A stretch of DNA of 64,000 bases from Rhynchospora pubera (taxonomy: Eukaryota > Streptophyta > Magnoliopsida > Poales > Cyperaceae): the NCBI GenBank assembly GCA_028095005.1, contig CM051461.1, forward strand, positions 164,148,574 to 164,212,573. The letters are read 5' to 3'. The translations under genes and the position numbers were made by a program. The stretch's first letter is position 1; each line of letters begins with the position of its first letter. The notes under the pieces were generated by a model. The model was not told where the DNA came from. It saw only the letters and a list, made by a program, of their open reading frames with translations, and ran no database searches. Of the stretch, positions 45,208-56,995 are shown in pieces.

Positions 45208-48200
45208 CTAAAATAATACCCCATACATGAAGTCCATAACCTCCGAAACGACTGCATCAACGTCTTCGTTTTTATATGGTTGTCCAACCGGCTCGATATA
45301 CTGCAATTTGATCATTAACAATTGATAAAGTCAAATAATTTTGTAAACCCTAAGCCCTAAACCAATAAAAATATAAAATCCTAAAATAATAAATCGGCTT
45401 AACATTACCTCAGGGAATTCTCCGACCGTAGTCCAACTACTTAATATCGCCCTCATGTTGAGCATTGTGAAATATCCACACTCTGTGCCGCCCCTTTGTA
45501 TCGGTCCCTAATTAAGATTTCAACAAAAGAAACACAATCTTTTTTAGTTAATTTCAATTTCACAAACAAATAATATCTTAAACTGATAAGTTCTGTACCT
45601 TAATTCGGTACCAATCAAATCCTGTTCTGCTCTTTTGGCTATATCTTCCGGCTTCCACTAAATACCGCTTGTATACCCTGCATGCAATATTATTTAAAAC
45701 AACAAAATCTAATATTTTTTAATTTGAAAAATCTCATCATGCTTTAACTTAATTCAGAAATGAAAACTTACGAAGATATGAATGGCTTAATATATAACTT
45801 TGGATTCTTGCGTTCCAGAGAATCAACAAAGTGAACGGTGCGCTTCTCGACATTAATAACAAGGACAACCCAATGAAACCTGTAATTAATAGAGATTTAT
45901 TATTTTGGTGGAATTAAAGGAAACTACAAAATTCTTTCATTAGTAGCCATATTGGTTATATTTCTTACTGCTGATTATACGGCAAAACAAGATAGGAGGA
46001 TGGATTCTCCATGAATGCTCTCGTTAGGTAATTCACCGCACCGAGTTCTTCGTGTTTGAACTTCCACTCAGCCAATAACTCTGGATCCAGTACGGTGATG
46101 CTCTTGGAGAACTCATTCTCTTCTTGCCTTGTTGAAAGTTCTTCCATCCAAAACCTGCAAACATGGATATCAAAGTTCAACAATTTCAATTTTGAATGAA
46201 TTGAATGAAGAAAAAAATAAACATTAAAGTTGAAAAATTCAAACCAGCAGTAAAATTTCACAATCGATTGAGATAGCTCCTCCCTTTTAAAACATTCGAC
46301 AATATCCTCGACATTAACGTTGAACTTAACATCGCCACCGTGCGTACCCCAAGGATTGCAATTAGGCAGCTCAAAGTTCATCTCTTCTTCTGGTTGGAGC
46401 ATCAACAGTCTGTATACTGCTTGTTCGGATGGGCTCAGCCTGTCAATAATATCCTTAGGGAGGAGTGGATCACGAGTAACAAACGACCCCGCACTTGGGA
46501 CCTTTGGACTCTCCTCCACATTCTTCGCCGCCTCCTTCGCCTTTGCCTTCTTTTTGGCCGGCTTCTTTTTGGTCAAACTCTGCATTCAATGACATCATAT
46601 TAATAAGTCATTAGGAGAAATGTATGAAACAGATTGTCATAATTAAATAAAACGATACCTTGTGGCCTATGTCCACCAAAAATGACGGCCATGGGAATCG
46701 GCCCCCTATATTATTTCCCAATAGCTCATCTGACCTACCAGGGACTTGCCATTCACGAAATTCATCGCCTACTCGGAGAAGATGGACATACAATTGTTGA
46801 TCAGTTAGAGGCACGCCGTGTACGATCTGACCAACAACACTCGGAATAATATTTCCTTCGGCCACCTTAATCCTCTGGTTGTTGTGATCAAGAGAAAAGA
46901 GATCGCACGGCATTTCTTCCTGAAATTCAGTTCAATCAGAAACTCTAATGCTGCCAAAAATAAATATAAAGAGAAAAGAGAAAAATGATCAATATGAACC
47001 TGAACAACGCTTCTCGGATCCGGAGGCATATAGCTTGAGGCAACCGTTCGGAATAATTCTTCGTTTGGCATTCCTGAGTCTACCTCAGCTTCAACGAATG
47101 GCTGATACGGCGTCACAAATTGCTGTGGTGCTTGAATCTGCAATCCGCTACTGGCCAACCATTGTTTCACGTCCTGAAAATTATGAAGCAACTGGATAAT
47201 GAAGAATAGTTTTCATTCATTTTGATTACATTTTGATTATCAAAAAGGATTACCTGAAAAGCTTGTTGTCTCGCCGCATTCATTATCTCCTCAGAGTGAA
47301 TCAAGTCCCTTTTGGTTTTCTCAGCGGCTTCAGCTGCGACCCTGCTCATCAATTCTTCAATCTGGTCTGGTGCCATCCATCCTTCATGCGCATCCTTTCT
47401 AGATTTTCTTTTATACACATCTTCCTTCTTGGTCCATAAAGGATATCCCCTGATTCTTCCTGGATGTTCCGGCCTGTCAACCGCCCGATTTAAGACTTCT
47501 TGTTCCGGTATTGACCCGGAATTGATTTCACCAGACATGGCACTCAACCGACTGAATGCCTCAATAGTCGACGAATCAGAGCTATGGAACGTGTAAGTAT
47601 CTAACAAGCAACAAACAAATCTTATTAATAATCACAAAACAGAATTTGAAGTTAGCATATATAACAAGTCTTTACATGTGTAAGTACCTTTATCCTTCGT
47701 AGCCACAGTCCTTCCCATGAAATACCTTTGACTCCTCGGTTCCAAATCGCCGATGGTAATGCTCGTGGAACCGGCCCCTTCAGAATCTCCTGGTATGACA
47801 ATCTTGTCTGTAGGTTTCCATGAACCTTTTTTTCCTCTATAGCCAGTGGAACCCATCCTATGAGGCTCTTTCCATTTCTTTCTCAACTCCTTCGCTTTGT
47901 TGCTCTTTTGTACAAAATCTGCACCCGTCCTTTTGTTGAAAAATTCTTCCCATTCCTTTTGTGAGATTGGGTGTTTATCGCATGGATTTTTTGGATTGTT
48001 TGGATCGGCATTTGTGATGTACTCCTCAGCAATCCTACTTCTATAAGCCCTGTGACTTATGCCCATCGCTTTGAGAGTATTGTTCATGGCTTTATCATCT
48101 TCGATGTTGAACATTTTCTGAAACATAACGAAACGTTAGTTAATTGGTAGCATAGAAATTTAAATTAGATGATTTAAGTTAAAATTTATTCACCTTGATG

Positions 48201-48505
48201 TCCAACCACAACTCAAGTCTGGTTTCCTTTGAAACGTCCTTCCGCCAATCATTAATTGTGATTGACACTCTTGTTCTAGCCAGATACCCGCAATATGATG
48301 CAAATTTGTTCACCGCCTCTTCAGTACCAATTGGCACTCCTTCTTTGTCAAATTTAATCTCAAACTTTTCCCCAGCAGCTTTTTTCCTCCTAAACTCTTC
48401 CATTGTCGTTCTGCTCCTTTTCTTTATTTCGAACGTTGTGACCTCCCCATCGCTGGATTCTGTAGCCTGTTCACCCTGTAAATCTCTATCTTGGTCTCCA
48501 GACAT
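45208..48505 (-). CDS. CACTA second gene: Transposase_24-like protein with Ulp1 (C48) protease domain
   Basis: Eleven exons on the minus strand: 48505-48194, 48117-47688, 47600-47254, 47173-47000, 46919-46659, 46579-46245, 46154-45969, 45879-45772, 45677-45599, 45507-45409, 45300-45208. They total 2424 bases, exactly 808 codons, with phases agreeing and no stop. The N-terminal third contains a plant Transposase_24-like stretch (W..FF..RTGADFVQKSNKAKELRKKWKEPHR, trimmed). The C-terminus is a Ulp1-type cysteine protease with His684 in FHWVVLVIN, Asp701 in FVDSLE, Gln748 and Cys754 in GGTECGYF. Ulp1 enzymes cleave SUMO; Ulp1 domains are known in some plant CACTA and MULE elements. The catalytic triad is complete. 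A separate upstream frame (49041-48787) may be its true first exon. Confidence 0.85.
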
Positions 48506-48786
48506 ATCTATTAACAAATAATTAACAACAATGAAAGCAATCAAATCAAGTTAACATAAACATAAACATAAACATAAACAAACATAAACATAAACAAATA
48601 ACATAAACTTCAAATTACATAAATATTCAAATAATTAAAAATACATAAATTTAAAATTCATTTAATTAAAACACACTAATATTCAAACATGAATTCATAC
48701 ACAAATAACATAAACTTCAAATTACATAAATAAAGTTCACACAAAATAACATAGATAATTTTACAAATTCCTAAGACAATTCAACC

Positions 48787-49041
48787 CTAATTCTTCTCTT
48801 CCTTATTCTTCTCCTCCTTATTCTTCTCCACCTCCTTATTCTCACTGGATCCCTCATCTATTTGAACTCCCATACTAAAATCAGGGCCCCTTTCACAGCC
48901 TGGAGGAAGACGACGTACAGCCGAGACAGCCCTTCTTTTAAGAGGTCCGTAAAACGGGACCCTTTTTGACACCACCTTAGGTGTTTCCTCCCCCACCTTG
49001 GATTCCTCCCCCACCTTATTGACGTTTTGATCCTTCTCCAT
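48787..49041 (-). CDS. Small ORF upstream of the CACTA second gene
   Basis: An 84-residue frame with a good ATG. It has a charged start, a central KRVPFYGPLKRRAVSAVRRL followed by PPGC, and a Lys/Glu-repeat end. The RR-V-SA-R-PPGC pattern resembles N-terminal sequences I associate with CACTA second-gene proteins. It may be the first coding exon of the 807-residue protein, but I could not find a donor/acceptor pair that keeps phase with certainty, so it is listed separately. Confidence 0.45.
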   Translation of the reverse strand: MEKDQNVNKVGEESKVGEETPKVVSKRVPFYGPLKRRAVSAVRRLPPGCERGPDFSMGVQIDEGSSENKEVEKNKEEKNKEEKN

Positions 49042-49499
49042 CTAATTTCCATTTTAAATAAAATTCTTAACTCCTTATCCATAATCAATTCACAATGCAT
49101 ATATATATCTAATAATCAATTCACAATTCCTTATCCATAATCAATTCATATGCACATCTATTCCTAGCATAGTTCCTTATCCATAATCAAAACAGCCCAA
49201 TATTATCCCAAAACAGCCCCCAAACAGTTCAAATTTATACACATTAGTCCCTAAAATTGTGCTTTATGCACCATAGCAACAAACAGCCCAATATCATCCC
49301 CAAAACAGCCCCCAAACAGTTCAAATTTATGCACATTAGTCCATAAAATTGTGATTTATGCACCACAGCCCCATATCAACCCCAAAACAGTTCAAATTGT
49401 GCATTTCAGTCCAAAATAAAACAGTTCAAATTATGCAAAATAGTACCTAATTTAAACAGTTCAAATTTTGAGAGAAAAAAGAGAGGGATTACTTGAGAG

Positions 49500-49960
49500 T
49501 TGGGGGTTGAGAGTTGCTGGCTGGCTGTCACAGCTGAGAGAGCGACAAAGGGATTGCTAACAGAGAAACAGTGAAAGGGAGTCAGTGAGAGAGAGAGAGA
49601 GGAGACAGAGAGGGAAAGGAAGAGGAGACAGAGAGGGAAAGGAATAGGGGTTTACCTTCGAGAGAGAGAGGGGAGTTGCTGGCTGTAGGAGTTGAGAGAG
49701 CGGCAGAGAGAGAGGGATCGAAACTGCACAACAAAGAGAGACAGAGAATGAGAGGGACTCAGAGAGAGCGAGGGAGTGAGAGGGGGAAGGAGGGGAGAGG
49801 GATTACCTTTTACGAGAGAGGGCCGCCGAGAGGGAGTCAGAGAGGCGCCGAGAGAGCTGAGTGCTTCTGTCGAGAGCTAGGGTTTTAAGAAAGAGGCGAG
49901 ATCGAGAAAGGAAAGAAGTGACGGACAGACGCCAGGCTGGGATAATAATATAAAGGGTTT
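49500..49960. promoter_or_regulatory. GA-rich leader/promoter of the CACTA second gene
   Basis: AGAGAG and GAGGGA repeats fill 460 bp between the second gene and the internal palindrome cluster. Short open frames here are low complexity. A promoter role is inferred from position. Confidence 0.4.
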
Positions 49961-50215
49961 GAACCTTCTGTAACGGTTATTAGCTAATAACCGTTACAGA
50001 AGAGCCTAATCTGTAACGGTTATTAGCTAATAACCGTTACAGAAGGTCAAACGTTTTTACTAATAACCTTCTGTAACGGTTATTAGCTAATAACCGTTAC
50101 AGATTAGGCTCTTCTGTAACGGTTATTAGCTAATAACCGTTACAGAAGGTTCAAACCCTTTATATTATTATCCCAGCCTAATCTGTAACGGTTATTAGCT
50201 AATAACCGTTACAGA
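49938..50215. repeat. Internal CACTA palindrome cluster
   Basis: Five full TGTAACGGTTATTAGCTAATAACCGTTACA-type palindromes. The first four lie in an almost perfect inverted repeat with arms of about 110 bp (about 49940-50051 and 50067-50177, TTTGAACCTTCTGTAACGG ends) and a 15-bp centre. It lies between the TNP2 3' end and the second gene's 5' side. Confidence 0.9.
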
Positions 50216-50516
50216 TTAGTTTAATTTCATTTTTTTTTAACTTTAAAGTTTGTGTCTGTTTTAATTTCATTTAGTACTGATATTTTCAGTGTTGGTTTAT
50301 CCATGCATGTTATTAAGTGTTTTGACTGAATTTAATTTTTGTGTTGGTGACACATGAATTTAATTTTGTTTTACATTTTTCCTAACAAAATAAAATTACA
50401 ATTTAGAAAATTAACAAAAAATAAAAATACATTAGCTCCTTGTTAACAAAATATTTCACCAATTAATGACCTGCAAAAAATAAAAATAAAATTATTAACT
50501 TAACAATTTAGCATAT
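50216..50516. other. CACTA spacer
   Basis: AT-rich; probable 3' UTR of the TNP2 gene. No other feature seen. Confidence 0.45.
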
Positions 50517-52443
50517 CTATGTAGCTACTTTCTTTTTTTTCCTTCGTGTGTCGACCCACACGCCTTCGGTGTTATCTGTACGCCTACAACTGATCGATAC
50601 TGGCTGTGGTGTATCGTCGATACCGATAGAAAAAGGAGGTATTTCCTCGAAGTGGTCGTATGCTTCTTCATCTACGACATCACCCACACCGACAATACGT
50701 CTTTTTCCTGAAAGTGGCAAGTAATAAATAAGATGAACATTTGTACTCAATAAGGTGAACATTTGTACTTAAATAAGATGAACATTTACCTTGAAGCACA
50801 ACATGTCTTTTCTTATCCGCCGGATCTTGAATGTAAAAAACTTGCATTGCTTGCTTATTTGCAAGTATAAAGGGATCGTCTCGATAAGCCCTTTTATTGA
50901 AGTCAACAGTTATAAATCCCATCTTGTCTTTTTTAACTCCACCGTGACCGTTGTCGATCCATGCACACTTGAATAAGGGTATCTTAAATTTCAGGTAATC
51001 TAGTTCCCAAATCTCCTCGATCCACCCATAATAATTAGCCGACCTAACATTATCGCTAGATAAAGCTACAACAGTGACTCCACTATTTTGCACAGCACTT
51101 TTACCATCCTGTTTCCTTGTGTACCAGGTAAATCCATTCAAGTCATACCCTTGGTATGTCTCGACCACGGCATCAGGACGTCTTGATAACCATTTCACGG
51201 TTTCATCGACCTCTGTTCCTTCTTTCAACTGGGACTGTACTTTATCTTCTAGCCATTGGACAAATTTTATTTCATGCTCTATGGAAATCAACAAGGGCAT
51301 CATCATGTATCTCCTTTTCATGCATAGCCAGGGAGGAAGATTGTAAATACACAACAAGACCGGCCACGTAGTCTGCCGGCTACTCATGTTGCCGTAAGGA
51401 TTCATCCCGTCTGTACATAAACCCAATCTCAAATTTCTAGGTTCACTGCCGAAATCTTCAAATTCCCTATCTATATTTATCCAATCTGGAGAGTCTGCTG
51501 GGTGTCTGAGCATGCCATCGCCTTTTTTCCTGCAGTCTGCGTGCCATCTTAACAATTTGGCATCCTTCGCGTTAGAGAAAAGCCGCTGGAATCTTGGTAT
51601 TATTGGTAGATAAAACACCACTTTCGCAGCTGGTCCCTTACTACCTTCATCTTCAATTTGATCGTCCCTCGGTTTATACCGTGACGCATTACACTTTGGA
51701 CATTTATGCAACTCTCTGTACTCATTCCGGAATAATATGCAGTCATTTGGACATGCATGAATTCTCTCAACTCCAATTTTTAAAGGACATAACATCTTTT
51801 TAGCCTTATAAATTGAATCTGGCAACTGGTTATCTTTTGGAAGAAATTCTTTATGTAATAGTTTGAGCAAAGATGTGAAACTTGCATCACTCCATCCATT
51901 TTTGGCTTTAAGATTGAACAGTTTGAAAACAGCATTAAGTTTTGACAATTCACAACCAGGATATAAAGCTATTTTATCTTCTTCACGTAACATACCAAAA
52001 ATTTCAACATTATCAACAAAATTTTCATCCACATTGTTCACAATTTCATCTAAATCGGCATTAAATTCTGAGTTATCTACATTTCTATCATCATCTACAT
52101 TCTCATCATCAAATACATTGACATCATCAATTTCATCATCCAATGATACATTTTCTTCCTCATACACAGAATCCAATACATTTGTGCTAGTACTATCCCC
52201 CCCATTCTCTCCATGGAGTGTCCACCGACTATAATCCGGTTGAAATCCATTTATAATCAAATGAGCCTTCACTTCTTCAAAATTAGACCACTTCAACAAA
52301 TTCTGACAAACACGACAAGGACAATACATTTTATCATCTTCTTTCATTTTCAAATTTTCTTTAGCACAAACCATAAATTCTTCAAGTCCTCTCAAAAATG
52401 TAGACGAGCATCGATTACTTGAGTACATCCACGTCCGATTCAT
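50517..52443 (-). pseudogene. CACTA TNP2-type transposase, centre deleted
   Basis: Exons 52443-50790 and 50707-50517 join in phase (CTT CAA G|GA AAA) to 614 residues. The start MNRTWMYS is the usual opening of the transposase-associated domain. It is followed by the CPC-VC-N zinc-like region, an Asp-rich spacer, and the first part of Transposase_21 (LRLGLCTDGMNPYGNMSSR to RRYMMMPLLIS). It then jumps in frame to IEHEIKFVQWLEDKV and the C-terminal DUF4216-like region (YYGWIEEIWELDYLKFKIPL). TNP2 proteins usually have about 1000 or more residues, so several hundred are missing, including most of the catalytic core. The frame is open throughout, so a truncated protein could still be made. Confidence 0.85.
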
Positions 52444-52527
52444 CTGAGCAATAAAATTTATGCAAATTATTAGGGTTTCGGACCAATTTGTCATATTAGG
52501 TTTTCGGACCGGTCACCATCCTAGCCC

Positions 52528-52758
52528 GCTCTTTGGATACTCTGTCTCATTAGCGAGCGTACGTTAGATGCAATGTGCTATCTGAGAAAAATTCGGCAGC
52601 ATTTCCCCTTATGTTCCCTGAATACGCCAACACACGATTGCTCGTGCGTACGTATCCGTGGGAACACAAGGGAAATGCCGCCGAATTTTTCTCAGACAAC
52701 ACATTGCATCTAACGTACAACTCGCTGTCCTAAATGAGACAGATCGTATCCAAAGAGC
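52528..52758. mobile_element. Foldback/MITE just upstream of TNP2
   Basis: The ends GCTCTTTGGATAC / GTATCCAAAGAGC are inverted. The inner arms (TACGTTAGATGCAATGTG and TGAGAAAAATTCGGC) also pair over about 80 bp, leaving a short loop. It is a nested non-autonomous element in the CACTA 5' region of TNP2. Confidence 0.7.
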
Positions 52759-52783
52759 AGTACTCCCGACCGGGAGTACTATC

Positions 52784-52814
52784 CGAGATTAATCCCTAAT
52801 GGATTAATCTCGGA
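52784..52814. repeat. Short palindrome beside the foldback
   Basis: CCGAGATTAATCC and GGATTAATCTCGG are separated by CTAAT. Confidence 0.8.
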
Positions 52815-53334
52815 CGGGCAATGACCTAAATTCAGTTGAGTTCCGGTATTTGGTTCCTATATGACAATACAAAATCCATGCCTATATATATATGCAAATT
52901 ATTAACCAAATGCAAATAATTTAAAAAAAGAGAAGTTCATGAAAATATATACTTTCAATCGTGTGACTTCCGATCCGTTGAATCGTGCGACTTATCCGGC
53001 CGATGTAAGATCTTCTCCAATTCAATGAGATCTGAAAATATATAAAAAAACAAAAATAACCATGAATTAATGAAAAAATCGAAATAAATAAGAAAAAAAT
53101 GTAAAAATAAAAGATACGGTTCGAAATTAATTTTTTTTACCTTAAATCTGCTCTCCTTCGTATTCTCTTTCTAATTATTATTTTTTCAGAATTTTTAGAA
53201 AATTTTTGCTATTTTTTTGGAGTGAAGTAGGACACCACAAATCGCAATAAATGAGAAGATCAGAAAAGAGTTAAGTGCGGCGCTAGCTGTGAGTTTGTTG
53301 GGATGGGAAGAAGACCTAATTAAATACAGAACTT

Positions 53335-53700
53335 TTCTGTAACGGTTATTAAAAATAACCGTTACAGAATCAATAAAAAATAAAAAAAAACGTTAACCTA
53401 CTGTAACGGTTATTTACTAATAACCGTTACAAAAGATGGTTGATATTTATATATTTCTTTTTTCTTTTCTGTAACGGTTTCTGGATAATAACCGTTACAG
53501 AATATTAGAAATCTGTAACGGTTATTATCCAACAACCGTTACAGAAGCTTGATGCATTTTTTTTCCTGACCATGACGGAAATGTTATTACGGTTGTTTCA
53601 TAATAACCGTTACAGATTTGTGGCGCCAATTTTCCCGCCTAATGCCTCACTATTCTGTAACGGTTATTTCAAAAACCGTTACAGAAGTGCCGTTACAGAA
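53335..53700. repeat. CACTA right subterminal repeats
   Basis: About thirteen half-sites of GTAACGGTTAT and inverse, mostly in six palindromic pairs. Confidence 0.9.
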
Positions 53701-53754
53701 GGTCCTTTTTCCCGTAGTGGGGGTTACCGCTAAAACTGCCACACACGAGGCGCG

Positions 53755-53763
53755 ACACGTGGC
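53755..53763. promoter_or_regulatory. G-box/ABRE separated from the bHLH gene
   Basis: ACACGTGGC (minus strand GCCACGTGT) is a perfect G-box/ABRE core. It lies 36 bp beyond the right end of the CACTA element. Before that insertion it would have stood about 200 bp upstream of the bHLH 5' UTR donor. Its use by the gene is inference. Confidence 0.4.
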
Positions 53764-56430
53764 ACAAAATCGGAGTAGCCAAAATAGAGGAGCCAACAAG
53801 TGTAGGGCTGATCTTTATAGAGTTATATGGCGCTTCATTAACTTTAAACTTCTTTAGTTCTTTTCAAGTTCGCACTTTTCTGGAATAACCCTCTAAGTCT
53901 ACTAAATCTTTCAGCCATCTTCTTTTTCTTTTTTTTTTAATAAAAAACATGGTTTTGTGTTATAGTTGCAATGCATTAAACGTTCACGGAAATGTTTAAC
54001 TACTTATGCAAATTTACAGTGTTTGTATTGAGTTTCCTTAACTACTTTCTTAAAGTTAAAATATAGTTTATTATACAATTTATTACGTTAGTGTAGCAAT
54101 TGAAGTATTTTTTATGTAATAATGTGACTTTTATTAGATAACGAAAATGCTTCAGTTTCCTTCCTATAATCAGGGAAAACCTTCATTTATCAGCCAAATT
54201 TGAAATCATAGACAACTAGACAAGCATTGATTAGTCAACCGAAACAAATATGTATAACCCAAAATATTTTTAAAATTTTCGCAACAATTGCTTAGTTAAC
54301 TATTTATGAGAACGGTACATAAACTAAAAATAATAATAATTGGTACAAATTATTAACAACAAAATGGGAGAATCACTTTTTACATCGGTTCAATCTGAAA
54401 GGTAACATTTATATTAAAAAAGAAAAAAAGAATCTGACAGGTTCGAGTACAAACAAATTAGCAACTTTCTGGTGTATAGATACAAAATACCTTGACTAAT
54501 TATTTCTGTGCTAATTATGTGTACTGATGGTAACGAACATCCCCGTATTAGCCGCCTCCCACCTCTCCAATTTCTCTAACCGCCTCGTCCTTTAATGTTT
54601 AACTTATAATGTGTTTCTTTCTGTTTAAACAAATCTGTACCGGGTATGATATGAGAATCAAGTCGACCCGCTACAATGAACAGAGGATAATGGTGCCGTG
54701 CTTTTCTGATAACCGCCAATTTTAACAATGTGCGACGGCCTAATTTAGCCCGCGAACCGTTTTTATAAGCGTCTGGCGTGGGCTGTAGATTTTCTGTGGC
54801 ATGTCAACAGTAGTGGATTTTGCTAAACCCTTCTCAAATTTACTGGTGAACACAGAACAGACACTCCTTAAAATATGAAGGATATAAATGCGAGCTTGAC
54901 TTGTGTTTGGTTGGACTTCACCTAACAGGTCTTTACTTAATGTCTCTCGTCTAAACTCAAGTGTAGTTTATTTCTTTGGGTTTTCAAACAAAACGTTTGA
55001 CTATAATTTCTTATTGTAAGGAAATTCACTACAACATACATGCAGGTAAGATGCTACTTGCTAGCAGGACTTTATTTCTCGGACATTACTTAGCCAGTCT
55101 TAATAAATTAATATTTCTTGTCTGAAAGACAACTAGACAAGTGTGCTTAAAAGTTCCAAAAACAATTTAATAAAGAAAATACTAAAACTTACTACCGAGA
55201 CAGACTACCATCTGCTGATCTGCATGATGATATTGACATAATCTGTCGTCATCAAGAATTCAAGATTAATCAACTAAATGAAACTGCATCAGAGCTTGAA
55301 TAAGTCGGTAGTCCAAATAGTTTCATCTATACATGTGACCACGACAGGGCAGCCTGGCAGGTTAATTTATAACAGGCAAAAACAGTTTTTGAAAGAGCAA
55401 TAATTGGAAATCTATATCTATATTATTAATTATTAATTAATTAATAATAAATAAAGATCCGTGGCGGCTTTTGTTGACCTTTTTTTTTGCATTTTCTTTA
55501 ATTAAAAATAGTTTTCTTTTTTTATTAAATATATGTAGTTGTACTAAATAAAAAAAAATAGTCGTACCAATCATTAATATTAGCAAGATTATTTTGGGTA
55601 GAAAATTTATGTCAAGTTTATCTTATATATAGCAATTTTTTATGGAAGAAATTACTAATTTTGAACTTACAAATTTTTGCCTATAAATTTTTACAAGCTT
55701 TTTACATTGGAAATCTTGATAAGTTTGACGAATTATATTAGATTATTCTCAATCGAATTGAAACAACATAGCGCACCAAAACTGCGATTGCCATGACTAG
55801 TAATATCAAAATTAATAAATTTATCTTGATTGTTCTTGTGGGTCAGTAGTCGAAATCACATTAAAAGAGTTCGTTCGGTTATAATTTTATTATCCTCAAG
55901 TTTTGTAACTAATTTGCAGAGTTCAATTAGAGTCTTAAATTTAGTTTCCTTGTCCAAACATCCATATTTGAAGCTGAGAATTGAATATCATCAACAAATT
56001 TGGCTTCGAGCAAGTGACTTTTAATTTTTTTTTTATTTTAAGGTAAAAATTAGATCATGCAATTGGAGCGGAGCAAGTTGAAATCTCGTTCCAGACGAAT
56101 CTAAAATGCAATTCGAATTTCAGATTAAGTCAGCTTTAATTCATATCACAACTTAAGTATCAGATTTAACTGGTTTATAAACCGATATTGGCTTCTACCA
56201 GTATCGTTTTCAAAATGAATGAGGCGGGTTATTGACTGTGTAGTCAGATTTGGCAGCTTTAATTGGCATATTTACTGCCTCTACTTAATGCAGATCTAAA
56301 CTCCAATGTGGAAGTTTAATGTTTTCGAAGGCCGGTTGTCGAATTGCCAACTTCAGGAATACATTAAAATGAAGAGTTTAGAGTCAAAGTGTCAAAGTCA
56401 GCTGGGACTAAGAATCCCGCTGTCAACGGA
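53764..56430. other. Intergenic, no gene seen
   Basis: AT-rich sequence between the CACTA element and the acyl-activating enzyme gene. No coding signal was recognised. Confidence 0.5.
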
Positions 56431-56434
56431 GGAT

Positions 56435-56695
56435 TCGTCCATGTGTTTCCGTGGCCGTTTCGTTGGAACGGAACGGCTAACGGTATATTTTTTATTTCGT
56501 TTTCGAAACGGAACGGCTAAACGGAATGGTTTCGTCATTCGTTTGTGTGTTAAATAGTTGAATTTTAACAGTTCCGTCCTATTCCGTCCAAACGAAACGA
56601 ATAACGGAACAGCCGATATGTTTCGTTACCGAAACGGAACAGCCAAACGAAACGGTCTATTCCGTTTCCGTTTGACACGTTTGACAGGCCTAAAT
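56435..56695. repeat. Dispersed MITE family, copy 4 (CGAAACGGAACGGC)
   Basis: Repeats of GAAACGGAACGGCTAA and its inverse, ending CGTTTGACAGGCCTA, a terminus like that of common hAT MITEs (TAGGCCTGTCAAACG). It lies 300 bp upstream of the acyl-activating enzyme gene. Confidence 0.5.
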
Positions 56696-56874
56696 CCCAG
56701 CAGTAAAGTCTTATTTAAATAGAATTAATTGTTATACGTCAGAAATCAAACGTTCAAAGTGGTTTTGGTCGGTGAAGATCTATAACCTCTCATTTCCGTT
56801 CAATTTCCAGACAATTAAACAGAAGCCCCAGTATAATCTTCAAACTTTTAAATTTTAATTAATCTTTCCGCATG

Positions 56875-56882
56875 TATAAATA
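56875..56882 (+). promoter_or_regulatory. TATA box of the acyl-activating enzyme gene
   Basis: TATAAATA lies 121 bp upstream of the start codon, leaving a leader of about 90 bp if transcription begins near 56910. Confidence 0.6.
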
Positions 56883-56995
56883 CTCTCTGTAGTCTTTTCT
56901 CCACACCCTAAGACAGATAAATCTGTAAACATTTCTACACTCCAAGGCACAACTTAGACTCCATAAAGACTAGCCAACTTAACTCAACCAAACAC

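Larger units (their letters stand above)
44470..53719 (-). mobile_element. CACTA (En/Spm) element, 9.25 kb
   Basis: The ends are CACTACGCGAAA and, inverted, CACTACGGGAAA, flanked by the 3-bp duplication GGG (44467-44469 and 53720-53722). Dense subterminal repeats of GTAACGGTTAT and its inverse lie at both ends. It encodes, on the minus strand, a TNP2-type transposase gene and a second gene with a Transposase_24-like region and a Ulp1-type C-terminus. TNP2 has lost its centre, so the copy is probably not autonomous. CACTA elements move by cut and paste; the subterminal repeats are bound by the TNPA-type protein in the classical En/Spm system. Confidence 0.95.

Noticed and set aside
49938..50215. 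Regular palindromic repeats resembling a CRISPR array
   Set aside because: Spacers are not unique or of constant length, the repeats match the CACTA ends, and the genome is a plant.
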